DNA from: Paracyclopina nana
Taxonomy: Eukaryota > Arthropoda > Copepoda > Cyclopoida > Cyclopettidae
Assembly: GCA_019096065.1 (NCBI GenBank)
Contig: JAGUCH010000003.1
Span: forward strand, 2,790,001-2,854,000
Length of the DNA: 64,000 bases
Direction: 5' to 3'
The notes under the pieces are model-generated. The model was not told where the DNA came from. It saw nothing but the letters and a program-made list of their open reading frames with translations, and did no database searches. Below, piece by piece: positions 49,261 to 61,151 of the stretch. The translations under genes and the position numbers were made by a program. Every line of letters begins with the position of its first letter. Within the stretch, counting starts at the first letter, position 1.

Positions 49261-50347
49261 TTATTTGGGCCTTATTTTCTCATAGTGGTAGATACGCTTG
49301 GAGCCGAATTCAATAAATTCCTCTTTAAGAGCACTAAAGTGCGATTTTGCGAACTCGTAAAACTCCATCTCTGCTTTGTACACTCTGGTTTCCTTGAGCA
49401 CATTTATGGTTTCTTGGCTGACAGGATCTTTGTGCTTCGTCTTTCGTATGTGATTATTGTCCGAGTTGTGGTACATTTGACTGGCACCTCTGAATATGCG
49501 TGGTAGTGTTAGTTCCATTAGGTCTATAAAAATGTCTAGCTCTTCTGTGATTCCAACTAGAAAATACTTGTTCACCAAATTGAATTTGGCTTGCTCAAGA
49601 GCCCATTTGTTGCCAGGAGGGTCCCAGCATCTGCGAAAATGCCCACAAAACCAAGGAACCTAACAGGAAAACATGTTCAGACTTCTTTCCGATTACTATC
49701 GCTTTGAATCCTTATACTTGCTGCCACAGTTTCTTGGGATCACAATCTGGCATTTTTTGCGCCACGCATTCGTCAAAAGTGTGCTTGTCGCCCATACGGC
49801 TGCGGATTTTATTCTTCCGAAAGTCATCTCCGTAACGAAGAAAATAATAATAAGATACCATCCTGAAAGTTGTTAATGAAAGAAAACTGTGGATAAGGCT
49901 GAAATGCTCATTTTACCTTTCGAGAGGATCTCTGACAACATTGATGTACACAAAATGCGTATTTGCTGTATGAACTCCCATGTTTTGTACGTCGAAAAAG
50001 GCAAAATGGCCATGATATATCGCTGGCTTTCGCCATCGTGAAACGTTGTGAGCAAAATAGCTGCGGTCACTTAGGGTCATGGCGTGCGGGTTGCTTATGT
50101 TTAAGAGCATGACGCTAAACTGATTGGCCTCGCACAGAGCATACGGCAAGTGCATAAATGTGGTTGAGCCCGTTTTGGGGATTTTGTTGTAAATTACAAC
50201 CAAGCCTTCATCACTATCATCAACGGCTGTAAACTTATGCTGTTTGGGTGAGATTCCTCCGTCGTTCCAAAGGCTCCATAAATTAAATTGAATCCACTGG
50301 AGAGTTAAGTAAACTATTAAGGCAAACACGATCGTTTGCCAACGCAT
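49261..50347 (-). CDS. HS2ST1: Heparan-sulfate 2-O-sulfotransferase
   Basis: Exons 50347-49917, 49862-49718 and 49659-49261 give 324 aa with introns of 54 and 58 bp. After a signal-anchor (TIVFALIVYLTLQWIQF) come the PAPS loop YNKIPKTGSTTFMHLPYALC, the catalytic-His region IYHGHFAFFDVQ, the 3'-phosphate site YINVVRDPLERMVSYYYFLR and VPWFCGHFRRC. It transfers sulfate to the 2-O position of iduronic acid in heparan sulfate in the Golgi, needed for FGF signalling. The size fits (human 356). It is transcribed away from the TAK1 gene, 455 bp head to head. Confidence 0.92.
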
Positions 50348-50801
50348 TTTTCTCAGTGAATATGGTCAAGCATGTTTCTGAGATGAATTGAGCCAATTGA
50401 CAATTTTTTCCTGGGTTGGCTGTTTTTTTCATCGAATCCCAATCAAATGCACTGAATCAGCTGTTGTTTGCTTGTGTAAAATAAGTTTATCATTAACTCT
50501 TCATTATCATTAACGTCAAATATTGCCTTGAAACGGTGAATTTACTCGATATGCCGAAGATTAAATGTTAATAATCATGTATTCTAAAGTGCCAAAATGA
50601 TATTCTTCATTCGACTAAATTTTCATGGTGTTTTCATTTTCTTAATCTGCTTTCTTCGGATTTACGCTCTAAATAAATGTAAGCTGATTTTCAACTTTTA
50701 CGTCATTATTGGAAGGGAATTTCCACCCAAATCAGGAAGCGGTTAAATATGGATTCCTGACGCTGCGCAAGACTTGCTAATTTGCCCGAGTCGTATTCAA
50801 A

Positions 50802-53800
50802 ATGGCGGGAGACGCGTGTGGAGCTGTCAGCCCACATGGCAAATTCGTTGAGCAAATCAACTATCAAGAAATTGATGAGGGAGAAGTAAGTGGAGATTTC
50901 AGTCGTAATTAAACTTTGATGTTGAGGAATAGCTAAATCTACGTTGTACGCCAGCCGTCACGTTATTTTCCATGAATATTACCTCTTCTAAATCACTCGG
51001 AAAAGGCTAAATGGACGTGCACTCTCCATTTTCTAGATCCTTGGAAAAGGCAGCTTCGGAGTGGTTTTGAGAGGCCGATGGCGGTCTATGGATGTGGCAA
51101 TTAAGATCTTTCAAACGGAGCAAGAGCATGCAGCTTTCCTGGTTGAATTGCGTCAACTGTCAAGGGTCGAGCATGAAAATATCATAAAGTTGTACGGAGC
51201 CTCAACTCAACCTCCCTACATCTTCCTTGTGATGGAGTATGCGGAAAACGGCTCTCTGTACAAGGTGTTGCATCAGATGAAACAAATCGTTCCTTATCAC
51301 AGTGGACATGCCATAAGCTGGGCTTGGCAATGTGCGAAAGGCGTTGAATATTTGCACAACATCAAACCGAAGCCCCTGATTCATCGGGACCTCAAGTCCC
51401 CTAATTTACTACTAGTCCAGAAAGGTCTTGTGCTGAAAATATGTGATTTTGGTACTGCTTGCGATAAGCAAACTGTGATGACAAACAACAAAGGCAGTGC
51501 TGCATGGATGGCCCCTGAGGTGTTCGAGGGTACAGCTGCCCAATTAAAAGCTCCATACAATTAGGCTAATATGCGACAATCTTTACAGGCAATACTTATA
51601 CAGAAAAATGTGACATCTTCAGTTGGGGAATCATTCTTTGGGAAGTTTTGACCCGGCGCTTGCCATTTGATGAAATACGTGGCAATGATCTGAGGGTTTT
51701 ATGGGCGATCCACAGCGGGAAACGTCCACCGCCCATCTTAGACTGCCCTGAAATTCTGGAGAGCCTCATGAACAAATGTTGGAACAAGGATGCCGGCGTG
51801 CGACCAACGATGGGAGAAATTGTGTCCATAATGCAGTTCATTGCTCGTTTTTTTCCACCTCCGGATGATCCACTCATTTTTCCGGTCGAGAACGATCAAG
51901 ATCCATCTGAAACGGAAACTCTGCCTTCCAGCTGCTATGAGTCTGCCAAGGAAAATGTTTCAAAAAGCGAGGTAGAAAAACACGAGTATGACAAGTTGAG
52001 TCTGCCCAGGCTTCAAATTAACAAAAGCGTGAGTCTTTGCTACTAACTCATATGCATTTGGAGGCTGTCAGACAGCCCGAAAGACGGCACCAAATAATTG
52101 ATGTTTATTTTCCAAAGCACCCTCAAACGAAAATATTTCACTATTCTCACTGGAAGATATTTGTGATGATCTTTTAAAGAAAATCCAAATTTTATCAAGC
52201 AAAAAAACTTACTGTATGGGAGGGACTCATTCATAACTTGGCGGCGGCTGTACTATAGCCACCTTGAAAATTTACTAACTTACAAACTTAACACAATTTG
52301 ATGCTTAATCGAAAATTCACACCTTAGCGTGAGTTTGTCAATTATAATTTAGTATTACACAAACTCTGGATAATCAATAAAATGCAAACTTGATCCAACT
52401 TGACAGCTCACACCTTTGTCACAAATGGGGCAGATAAAATTCTCAATTTGACAGCTGATGTATTTTTTTGTGACTTCTTAAAGGTTCATTGAAAAGGTCC
52501 TTCAAAGTAATCTATGGCAATTTTTGATATGAAAGCATTGAAAAATAATAATTCGTAATAACAGCATTTTAATGAAACTTCATTAGCCTATTCAACGATC
52601 AGATTGGCTTTCATTTTTGGCTATATTTGGATGATACTTTAATTAGTACTTTTTTTTGTTAACTAATAAGCTGGTATGCCCAAAACTTCTTAAGAAAATA
52701 AGCAGCAGCACATCAACTTTCCTTAAAGACATTTTTTCTATACCTTGATCTGTTATTTTTACATGAACAATACATAAGTGCAATAATTAAAACCAGAAAA
52801 TACAAATTTTCCAATTCTGCCGTTTTTATCATCTCAGTTTGATAAGAAACTATTTTTGAAACCCATTGACATGTGTGAATTCACACTTAGGGGTCAACTG
52901 ATGTCAAGTTTGCATTCTATCAATTGATTGACACCACCAAACTGAGTTTGTACTTTATTAATTTTAAAATACAAACTTTCACAAAGGTTTGAATTCGCAC
53001 CTCAGGGCCACTTGGGGTCAAGTTTGTATATTTGTAGATTTTCAAGGTAGGTAGATTAGCGCCACCATAACTTGGTGTGAATAGTGCTCTATCAGTTTCA
53101 GTTAGATATCGCGAAAACATTGATTTTGGACAAATGAGCTCTGGTACTGTTCTGCTGGAGTGTGCTCAAAATGAGCCCAACTTTCGCCATTTATTCTATC
53201 ATAACTTTCAATGTCCGGTTCTTTTTCAAGACGAAATGCCTTTTTTTTGTATTCCGCCCTTTCGGACTTATTGATAGCCTCCAAAGAGATGTGAATCCAC
53301 TAAAGTATTTAATTTGGGATTTGCTCCGAGTTTGTGCTAATCCAGCCACTTTTTAGGCCTCTGCGAGTGAAAGTAACAAAAGTAGCCCCATAAGCTCTAA
53401 GATATTCAAAATCGGCTTCTCATTTCCACCAAAAGATCTGGAGCATCGAAGCCCTACGTTAGAGGTGACCACGCCTATTTTACAAAGAGGCGTGTCCCAT
53501 CAAGGTCAGACCAACCCTCAAGAAATTCCAAATTTTACCTCATCTTCTTCGTTACCCGTTTTTCACCAACCTCAGGTGTGTGTGCTTTTGCTAACCCTTC
53601 TTCTTAAAAGCGTACCTAATGTCTTCATGAGTTTACCAAATGTCCCCATTGCTTAGGGTTTCTGGACTCCACCCGAAGAGGCTGTGGATTTTCAAATACC
53701 TGCTCTGCCACATTTTGACCCTTCTCAAGCTGGTCACTTGCCCCCAGAGCTTGCCAGGGCTGCTTGGCGCCAGCAGTACCGATTGTCAGATTACATGCCA

Positions 53801-56499
53801 ACAACAAGTACTTGCCTACATACATTTTTTAAATAGCTGTTACTGAAAGTTATGCTATAGGTTATGATGCAACATTGGCTTCGAATATGCTAGAGCGCAC
53901 TCATCTGTCTAGCGATATAGCCTCAACACCACCCATTGACTCTGCTCCTCCGGTTTCAAATTGGTCTCACTCATTTCAAAATCCAGTGGGTAACATTTAT
54001 TACCCACCTTGCACCAGTGAAAATGCGTGGCCGCCCAGTAGTCAACAGCAAGGGGGTGTGAGCCCCATTGGTGCAACTCCTCATTCCACAGCCACACCCC
54101 CTTTGATGTATCCGTACTATGGAATGTTCCGCCCTGACCAGCCCATGTTCTATGACCCAAGACCTCCTGCTTTGGGGCCTTACCTACCCAAACCAGCCAA
54201 GGCCACGCCTCTGGCTTTGGGATCGTTTCTTCCGATGTGCTACAGAGGAATGTCCTCGCCTCAAGGCTCGCAGAACTTTGACATCTCGCCCAAGTCGAGG
54301 AGAAGTGCCAAGAGTCAAAGGCCATATTCCGCTGATGTCAACCAATTGTTCTCGGTGGATGAAGACGCAAGAAGCAGCCACAGCGGCTCGTTCAAGAAAG
54401 GTGAGAACTAAGCGGATTTTTTGTTTGTTTTATTCAGGAATCAACTCGTGTATCAAGGCTCTAGCCTTGGAGTAATTGTCTTTGATGCTTTGTATCACTT
54501 CTGCCTCCTCAGTATCCAGATTGGCAAGCCTCTTATCTAACTCTAGCATTGAGCATTTGCTGTACTTCCTCTCATTTGGATCATGATCCGTGAGCACAAA
54601 CGATTTTCTCTCCCCGTTGATTTTCCAAAGCATGAATAGCTCTAAAGGATGCTCCTCGGGTGATATTTTTCTATAGAAAATGTCTTGCTGGGTCACACTC
54701 AATTCTCTTTCGAATAGTTGCAATTCTTGAGCTGCTTCTTGCACAATGTTGAACTTGGCTACAAAATAACCCATCAAGTCTGCGACAGTGTCTTGCAACA
54801 AAAGGGGTACAACCAGCCTGGCTAAAAAGAATTTTTTTTGTTGCTGCTGCATAGGTATCCCACCGACTAGCTCTCACCTTTTGTTGAAAACTTGAAAAAA
54901 GTCAGGAATTCTTCCTGGTGATTTCCGTCTAGAATGACAGTGTTAAAGACAGGCACAGATCGTACCAGGTCGAAATTCAACTTGATGCCTCCTTTGAGAT
55001 GGCACTCCTCTGCTTGAGTAATTTTGCATGTTGAAAATCTATAGTAACAGTTATTACGGCCACCAGCTACGAAAGTAAGTGGTCTACTAAATTCAAATAC
55101 TTCTTCGTGAGCCTGTTGTTGTAGACCTCAATGTATTGGTTCAAGCAGGATTGCAGATCTGCCCTGCTAACAAAGCTCTTACTTCTTGGCCTCATTTTGA
55201 GCTAATGCATTAATTATCAGGAGGAAATGTGATTACAAATCGAGCATTTTTCTGTAGGTCATAGAAGAGCCAGCTCATATGGAAGCTCCGCTATGGGACA
55301 TCCTGGTCACCAACTCCACCCTCCTCACCTATTGCGCGGGCATTCGCAAAATGACCTCTATGGACCAAGGAGCCTTTTCAACCCTCAAGCTTATTACTGT
55401 AAGTTAAAGAAATGCAGCCAAAATGCATGACTCATCGACTTTCTTCGAGACAATCTCAAGAATTTGACGCAGTTTGCTATAGAGAACAAACTCTTATTAG
55501 TAATTACGCTTAGGCCTAAATGTTTCTTGTAATGAACAATAATAGCTTCCGTGGCACAAGAGTGAAAAACATGATGCAATTTTTTCACGAGTTCTTAACC
55601 TGCTTCTTCAGCTTTGATTCGGATAATCAAGATGTAAAAAAAGTTTGGGCTCCTTGCCAAGAATCTTACTTTCTCATGCTCATCAGTTGTGAGTCAGAAT
55701 GCCTAGAGATCAAAATGGCAATGACATCCCTGAAGAAGATATGGAAGAAAGGCAAAATAGGATTAATCGAAATATGGCCAAATTTCTTAGCACAGAGAAA
55801 CAACAGCAGCAGCTTTTGCTCTGTCTGAGGCAGCCCCCCAAAAGCCTTTTTCGTATGGGGGCTTTGACTGCAACCAAAGTGGCCTGTAACCTTTTTTAAG
55901 TGATGAAAAGTCTGGAGCTTAGTTTTTTCTTTTCTTTTTCAGATGGACCAGAGGCATATTTGGATCATGCCGTGGATTTGCTTGATCCAGACTTGAAGCC
56001 AATTCCACCACAGCCCAATTGCCCTGAATCGATGCAGGTGTACGAGGAGCACAGACTGGTAAATATTTACATTTGTAAAGGATTTGCATGAATTCAATTC
56101 GCAATGTAGATGGCCGCTGACTACTTGGAGGTGCAAAAAGAGCTCGAATCAATGAGGACATACAAAGCCGAGCTGGAAGAAAAGTTGAGGCTCTCTGAAG
56201 CCCAAATGGAAGAAGCAGCTTCCAAAAGTGGCAGTGACGAGGCCAGAAAGTTTGTGCAGCTTCAAAAAGAAAAGGTCTATAGCTAGACAGGTCTCATTTT
56301 GTGAAAACATTACATGAAACCAGCTTTTTAGGACTCTCTGGTTCAGTTCCGTGACAAGCTCTCGACGCAGCTGCAAATGATCAAAAAGGCTCAGAGCAAG
56401 CAAGAAGTTCAAAAGACACCTCCCACCACCAATGTGGATGAGGATTGGGTTCTTGTCCATGGCTCCACTCAGGCTGAAAATAACCCGTCATCATCATAA
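50802..56499 (+). CDS. MAP3K7: MAP kinase kinase kinase TAK1
   Basis: Exons 50802-50885, 51037-51529, 51589-52028, 53357-53575, 53657-53807, 53861-54400, 55258-55398, tentative 55694-55852, 55943-56058, 56110-56274 and 56332-56499. The kinase domain has [32 protein letters not shown] and WMAPEVFEG; a Pro/Ser-rich middle follows. The C-terminus ([39 protein letters not shown], then a coiled coil) is the TAB2/3-binding region of TAK1. TAK1 activates the JNK/p38 and NF-kB routes downstream of TNF, IMD and TGF-beta signals. At near 890 aa it is longer than human TAK1 (606). Intron 6 (54401-55257) contains a whole RASSF gene on the other strand. AATAAA at 56629-56634. Confidence 0.88.
52029..53356 (+). 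other. Long TAK1 intron with degenerate inverted repeats
   Basis: A 1.33-kb intron in a gene whose other introns are mostly under 160 bp. AT-rich. The stretch at about 52390-52440 (GCAAACTTGA...) recurs loosely, inverted, at about 52860-53025, which suggests an old, decayed MITE. No coding region. Confidence 0.3.
54430..55195 (-). CDS. RASSF: Ras-association/SARAH protein, RASSF1/5-like, nested in a TAK1 intron
   Basis: Exons 55195-55101, 55038-54878 and 54821-54430 join in phases 2 and 1 with introns of 62 and 56 bp, about 215 aa. The N-terminal [18 protein letters not shown] and [15 protein letters not shown] correspond to the start of the RA domain of RASSF1/5; then the RA core ([21 protein letters not shown], split here as [18 protein letters not shown]), [12 protein letters not shown], and a C-terminal SARAH helix ([20 protein letters not shown]). 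SARAH domains pair with MST/Hippo kinases; the RA domain binds Ras-like GTPases. It lacks the C1 zinc finger of longer isoforms, unless an unseen exon supplies it. It lies entirely inside TAK1 intron 6. Confidence 0.85.
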
Positions 56500-56628
56500 T
56501 GATGGAGAGAGCAGCAACAACAACCCATTACACTTACTACTATTTTTAGAGATATACACTCAGAAAAAGTCAAGCAAGAAATGAAAGTAACGATATATAA
56601 TGTAGGTTGCGTGAGCAAAGAGTTATTA

Positions 56629-56634
56629 AATAAA
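56629..56634 (+). terminator. Poly(A) signal AATAAA of TAK1
   Basis: AATAAA 130 bases after the TAK1 stop and 130 bases before the ATG of the next gene on the same strand. Confidence 0.6.
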
Positions 56635-56763
56635 AGTTGCGTCCAGCTGATTGACTTGCTTGCCCACTGGCATCTACTACGCTTGAATCTATCTGGATTG
56701 ATGTGGTGGCATGCAATCAATTTCAAAGAGGAAAAGCAACCAGAAGTAGCATTGCTGTGAATC

Positions 56764-58132
56764 ATGGATCAAAGAGGAAGCGTTTTGTTAGCAGGAAACT
56801 CCCACCCTGAATTGGCAAAGGCCATTGCCAAGTAAAACGAAGTTACTTATTGTTAAAAAAGGCGCTTACAATTTTCACCTTTTTTCAAGGCACTTGGATA
56901 TTCGGTTGGGACGATCGTGTGCTTTCCAGAAGACCAACAAAGAGACAGGTGTGGAAATCCAAGAGTCAGTGCGAGGCAAAGATGTCTACATTGTGCAAAC
57001 TGGGTCAAAGTAATGACACTGACATTTCTCCTCAACAGTCTGAATTGAAGGCTTTTTAAATTTTACTTTTTCCTAGGAATGTCAACAACTCTATCATGGA
57101 AATGCTGATCATGTGCTACGCCTGCAAGACATCTTCGTGCAAAAATGTCATTGGAGTTCTGCCCTATTTGCCCTACTGCAGTCAAAGTAATAGCTTTTAA
57201 AATTCAGTGCTAAAAATGTATATCACGCATTTAAAAAACTAATTTAGCTAAAATGCGACGCAGGGGCAACATATCTTTGAAGCTCATAGCTCAGATGTTG
57301 ACCAAGGCTGGATTCAACCATATTATCACCGTGGACATGCATTCCAAGGAGAGTCAAGGCTTTTTCGATTGTGCCATTGACAACTTGCGAGCATCTCCTT
57401 TCCTTATTCAGTACATTCAAGAAAGTGTAAGCAGCAAAAGTCGGCCTGAAACGTGAAACAGATCCAATCAATTTTCGCATTTAGATTCCGGACTTCAACA
57501 ATGCAGTCATTGTGGCCAAAAACCCGATGGCAGCCAAACGAGCCAATTCCTATGCAGAAAGGCTCAGATTGGGAATAGCATTTATGCACGGAGAGGTAAT
57601 GACCAATTCGTTTTCATAAAGAACGTAATAGATACTTATAAGAGTGTGTATAAAGGTGAAGGAAGAAGATGACGAGGAAGATGGGCGTGCTTCCCCGCCT
57701 CCATTCACGCCCTCAATCAGTGACCGTGTCACTATGGTCGGTGTGACACTTCCACCACTATGTCCTAAGGAAAAGCCGCCCATCAATGTAGTGGGAGATG
57801 TGGCTGGTCGCATTGCCATCATGGTTGATGATCTCATTGATGATGTGCAATCCTTTGTGGATGCGGCTGCCGTTTTGAAGGAGCGCGGAGCTTACAAAAT
57901 CTATGTATTGGCCACGCATGGGATTTTGTCCAAGGAAGCCCCGAGACTTATTGATGACTCCGCCATTGATGAAGTTGTCGTCACCAATACTGTACCGCAT
58001 GACGTGCAAAAGTTGCAGTGCCACAAGATCAAAACGGTAGACATTTCTATTTTGCTGGCTGAAGCCATTCGTAGGATTCATAACAAGGAATCCATGTCTC
58101 ACTTATTCAGGCATGTTCGTCTTGAAGATTAA
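56764..58132 (+). CDS. PRPSAP: PRPP synthetase-associated protein
   Basis: Exons 56764-56831, 56890-57009, 57077-57186, 57248-57426, 57485-57595 and 57656-58132 give 354 aa (human PRPSAP1/2 356-369). The fold is that of ribose-phosphate pyrophosphokinase: [23 protein letters not shown]-type [67 protein letters not shown]. The acidic and Pro-rich insertion [15 protein letters not shown] and the changed active-site loop are marks of the associated, non-catalytic subunit rather than the enzyme. It modulates PRPP synthesis in the cytosol. An ATTAAA signal is at 58286-58291. Confidence 0.9.
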
Positions 58133-58354
58133 GGTCATTTTATGCAGTTGCATTCACATCAGTATTGGCAAACCAATTATGTACCCTCCCTTGTACTTTT
58201 CAAAGCCAGCTGGGCTTTTCCTGCATGACTCTAATTAACAATTCAAAATTTTCGAAACACTTGATGTGGGCTATGATTTCAGCTCATTAAACGCAATGAA
58301 TGATACATATAGTATGTGCAGAGCAGATCTATATTTCAAGGGCCAAGTTTAAAA

Positions 58355-59632
58355 TTATTCAAGAGCAAGGATCTCTTTGCAAATTTCGTTGCGTGAGGAT
58401 GCCTCCTCAAGTTGGTCAATTACTGCCATGAAATATTTGTTGAATCGTAGCACATTCACATGGCGGCTGATGATGGCAAGAGTGAAAATATCTCCACTAG
58501 AGCAATATTCCAAAGTTTTGCTATAATAGTTCAGGTGGGTGACCATTTCAACGAATGATAGCTGCCAGCTGCAAAGAAATTGCCTTCAATAGTGACTCAA
58601 GTATGATGCCAATTTTAAATTCTCACCGCTTTTCCAATTGAAACTTAGTTATCGTGGATACAGTAGCAGCAATTATGTTCATAACTATGTTGCAAGCTCC
58701 AAGAACGAAGGAAGCAACAAAAGTGAACCATAAAACTGCCATTGGTATTCCGTATGCGTTATGGACGTTTAGAGTGCATGAAGCCACGTGAAACCTTGGA
58801 CCGCCCCAAATGCACTTGGCAAGAGGTGGAAAAACTTCTTGAATTCCAGGGAGACCCTTGCTTATCAAATCGAAGCCAAGGTAAGTGAATTTTTCACTGA
58901 TGGCTACAAACAGCACGTAGAAGCAAATTAGATCAATTATGGTGCAAACTCCTTCAATGAACTGATAGCGCCTGATTGACCTATTGTTCTGTCTTCGCGA
59001 CTCAATGAAATGTCTGGCCAATGAAGTGATCCTGCTTGAATCTTGCCCATTGTCAAAGCTTCCCTGAAAAGCAAAAATGTGATCTTAAACAATTTTTGAT
59101 GTCACAGTCAAGTTAGTTTACCTCGGCGGTGATTTCGACGATCATGTTCCTAATTCGGTTTCCGTCCAAAATCCCCAGCAAGTACTTAGGGAACATTTTG
59201 AGAAAGCAAGCCATAAGTATGGTCCATGGCAAGACAGACACATACCTAAATGTATTAAATTGGTATTTTTAGCAAGACAATAATTATGATGTTTATAATG
59301 GAATCTTACCAAAACTCCACTGTTTCTAACTTCTTGTTACTTATGCTTTTTTGCAAATTAATCACATCAATAAGCTGCTGGCCGTACAAGTCCCAAGGAA
59401 CCATTGCACCATTTTTGCATAAGTTATCCAACATCTCGGCTCGGATCCCATCATCAGAATCACAAGTGATTGCATCATACCTAAATGCACATTTTTTATT
59501 TTATAATCAACTAATATTTTAAAATTCCACTTACCTAAGCTCCGAATAAATTAGGGTTGCGAAAAGGGTCACGCACATTAATGGCACAAAGGCACAATTT
59601 AGGGCCAAGAAGCAATATTCCCGGTATTTCAT
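58355..59632 (-). CDS. Divergent innexin (gap-junction channel)
   Basis: Exons 59632-59535, 59480-59310, 59245-59122, 59063-58627 and 58568-58355 give 347 aa. Four spans: residues about 6-30 (FLALNCAFVPLMCVTLFATL), then after the first loop with CDSDDG and LDNLCKNG a second (FWYVSVLPWTILMACFLKMF) followed by PKYLLGILDGNRIRNMIVEI, a third (IEGVCTIIDLICFYVLFVAI), a second loop with FPPLAKCIWGGP, and a fourth (GIPMAVLWFTFVASFVLGAC). The order and loop positions match innexins, which form gap junctions in protostomes. It is unusual: the N-terminus before span 1 is only about 5 residues instead of 20-25, and the YYQW signature reads FWYVS. Confidence 0.75.
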
Positions 59633-61151
59633 TTTCAAACTCTGATGCTACCTCCTGGCTCTCCTTGCTGAACTGTGGCCTGTTACCAATTAACGCAGCA
59701 ACGCTAATAACGCCAAACTTCCGCGAGGACAAAACGCAGATAAGAAATTTGATTCTTCTATCCTTGTACCATAAACACAGCTGGGAAAATGGGGAAAACA
59801 TCGTAAAAGCATTGACGAAAATATCGCCTCTGCTAGAGTAGCAATTAAAATGATTAAAAAAGCAAAGTCAAGACATTGCTGCCTGAGTGTTTTATAGTTA
59901 CGAAAACGATAGGCTATCATCTTTTGTACCTGAATCGACGTTGGTGGATATATGTTTGTATCTTAATTACCTGATGAGCAATGCTGTTAAAGAAATTAAT
60001 AATCAAATTAAAGATGCACAATTTGGGGGAGCTTTCATTACACTAGTCAAGTCTGGCATGATGACTATAAACTTTTGTATATTTATTTCAAGAGCATAGA
60101 CATGCCTCTGTGCTGCAAATGGTGTCATGTACATGGAAGGGAGGGAGGCATTGGGTGCAGGTGCATTCCACTTTGGGGCGAGTTGGAAAGTAACTTAAAC
60201 AGATCTTGCATTGCTAAAAGCATATGAAAAGCGGCAATATCTTTTAATAAAATATCGTAAGTGAACGGATCCCATACTTATAACATCTCTATATTGCATA
60301 TTGGTGTAATAATGGCGACCCAAAAACATCACTATCCCAAAAATTACCTCTACCACTAATTGCCGCAGATGGAATTTATAAGGTTAAAGCAGTTGCAAGG
60401 TGGATGCAAAACAAGAGCATGCACATAAATCACCAGATTTGCACGTTCAAATTGTGGAAAGATGGGGGCGAACGAACTAAATAAATAAATGGAATCAAGA
60501 AATATACAGAATGCGGCTCAATTATTTGCAGGATATACATGTAGTTTTCACAAAGCTTATAATTATTACTAGTTGTAAGAAAATGTCAAAAAAAAAGAGG
60601 ACTTAATGATAAGTCACTGATAGTAGTTAACTTATTGGTTGGAGAAAAAAGGTCTGAATATTTGGTCAGAAAAATGGCCACACGCATGTGTCCAGCTCAC
60701 GGAAATCGTATAAATTGGGCGAGGTGTTTCACGCCAGACAAGGCCAAGGCTCACCTGCAAGGGGAAAGTAGTTCGCTAAAAATGGATAGAGAAAGTGGCC
60801 TGAAAAAGTGGTCACAAAATGTGTTCTGAAAGGTGATCAGAAAAAGTGAATGAAAAGTGTTAATAAAAAGGTGTCAGGGCTACTGGGTGACGCGTGGGCT
60901 TTATTTCTATGCATGCTCTTCTTTTCAAGCATCCTACTAGCTCTAAACCACTCTAGTTCCCTTGGTTTCCTCAGTTTTCATCACTAACGCAGGAAAAAGT
61001 CAGAGGCGTGCATATCTGCTTCTAGAGTCTTGTCGACAGTTCGACAGTCTGAGTTACCGATTCGCGTAAATCCGTAGGCAGCAAACAGAAAAAAGTAATT
61101 TAGTTTATCAAAAGCAGCTTGTGTCACGGAAATACAAGCCTTTTTATTATA
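59633..61151. other. Gene-free spacer between innexin and LETMD1
   Basis: About 1.5 kb, AT-rich. Short ORFs near 59690-59920 have no consistent protein character. A stretch at 60640-60880 has loosely repeated (G)AAAAAGTGG units. Nothing else detected. Confidence 0.45.

Noticed and set aside
59690..59920. Hydrophobic - strand ORF upstream of the innexin as its N-terminal exon
   Set aside because: It is not in frame with the innexin exon 1 and has no usable donor; the ATG at 59632 gives a continuous first membrane span.
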